Below, piece after piece: positions 5,241-5,689 of a stretch of DNA of 5,689 nt. Made by a program: the position numbers and the translations under genes. Numbering within the stretch: position 1 is the stretch's first letter; each line of letters starts with the position of its first letter. The notes under the pieces were generated by a model. It ran no database searches. It saw only the letters and a program-made list of their open reading frames with translations, and was not told where the DNA came from. The stretch is from assembly GCA_020848055.1 (NCBI GenBank), contig JADLBB010000073.1, forward strand, positions 1 to 5,689. The letters are read 5' to 3'. The stretch comes from Chloroflexota bacterium. Its GTDB lineage: Bacteria; Chloroflexota; Limnocylindria; QHBO01.

Positions 5241-5689
5241 TCACTCCGCAGCCAACGGATCGGCCGGTTCCGCCGGCACGCGGACGGCCAACGTCGTTCC
5301 GGCACCTAGTGCGCTGTCCACGCTGATGGAGCCATTCATGGCCTCGAGCAGGCCGCGAGCCGCGTACAGACCGACGCCGCTGCCATCGGGAGCCGCCCGA
5401 CGCGCCTGGGGCGAGCGGTAGAACTGGTCGAAGGCATGTGCTCGAGCCTCAGGGTCCATGCCGGAACCGTGATCGCGGATGGCGATCGAGATGGACTCCG
5501 ACCCGGCCTCTATCGTGGCCTCGATCGGAGATCCCGCCGGACTGTACTTGACCGCGTTGTCTAGCACCGCCCACAGGACCTGTTCCAGACGATCCGGATC
5601 GGCAACCGCCAGGTGCGGTGATCCCGATTCGGTCAGTTCGAACGGGCGGTCCGCGCGCAGCGCGGCCCACGTCCGCTCGATCAAGGGCC
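5241..5689 (-). CDS. Sensor histidine kinase, C-terminal ATP-binding part (cut by right window edge)
   Basis: Role: catalytic ATP-binding domain of a two-component sensor kinase, which phosphorylates a conserved His in its own upstream dimerisation domain (family knowledge; the His is outside the window). Seen: 148 residues from the edge to the TGA at 5241-5243. The HATPase landmarks are in order: N box DNAVKYSP (43-50), G1 box DHGSGM (72-77), F box FDQFYRS (86-92) and G2 box GSGVGLY (102-108), then the final GTTLAVRVP strand. All nucleotide-binding motifs look intact. It ends about ten residues after the domain, so there is no receiver domain fused at the C-terminus. No start is visible; a TTG at 5684 is just the first start-like codon in the window. 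It lies about 100 bases upstream of the PKD-TadE gene on the same strand, so cotranscription or regulation of the Tad genes is possible but unproven. Confidence 0.92.
   Translation of the reverse strand, partial: PLIERTWAALRADRPFELTESGSPHLAVADPDRLEQVLWAVLDNAVKYSPAGSPIEATIEAGSESISIAIRDHGSGMDPEARAHAFDQFYRSPQARRAAPDGSGVGLYAARGLLEAMNGSISVDSALGAGTTLAVRVPAEPADPLAAE

Noticed and set aside
5141..5305. Longer N-terminus for the PKD-TadE gene from ATG 5305
   Set aside because: It would overlap the kinase gene by 65 bases and add about 55 Arg-rich residues without family similarity, before an already sufficient leader.

Overview
This is a GC-rich bacterial window, by eye somewhat above 60 % GC, with typical high-GC codon choice. 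Six of its eight genes belong to the TadE/TadG families of the tight-adherence (Flp/Tad) pilus machinery, all on the minus strand. Several TadE-like and TadG-like genes in a row, with one TadE carrying PKD domains, suggest Chloroflexota or Actinomycetota. There is no rRNA or other marker, so this is inference only.

In transcription order on the minus strand (high to low coordinates): (1) 5241-5689, the C-terminal part of a sensor histidine kinase cut by the right edge; (2) 4064-5140, a TadE-like pseudopilin fused to two PKD domains; (3) 3538-4062, a TadE-like pseudopilin; (4) 2442-3524, a TadG-like protein with a cysteine-rich C-terminal half; (5) 1309-1902, a TadE-like pseudopilin; (6) 707-1312, a TadE-like paralogue coupled to it by a GTGA overlap; (7) 1-480, the N-terminal part of a second TadG-like protein cut by the left edge. 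One gene lies on the plus strand: 2078-2449, a DUF192 (COG1430) protein. Its stop overlaps the stop of the TadG gene at 2442-3524 by 8 bases, and it starts divergently from the TadE gene at 1309-1902.

The layout reads as two consecutive modules with the same order (TadE, TadE, TadG) separated by the antisense DUF192 gene. All four TadE-like proteins keep the pseudopilin processing signature, a Gly followed by Gln at +1 and Glu at +5 at the start of the membrane segment. The two TadG-like proteins have the related RGQ-hydrophobic start without the Glu. The likely joint role is assembly of, or decoration by, minor pilin-like subunits of a Tad pilus or surface structure. The core Tad genes (Flp pilin, TadA ATPase, TadB/C, TadV peptidase) are not in the window. 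Non-coding DNA is limited to about 100 bp at 5141-5240, 175 bp at 1903-2077 and 226 bp at 481-706. No RNA genes, mobile elements or CRISPR arrays were seen.
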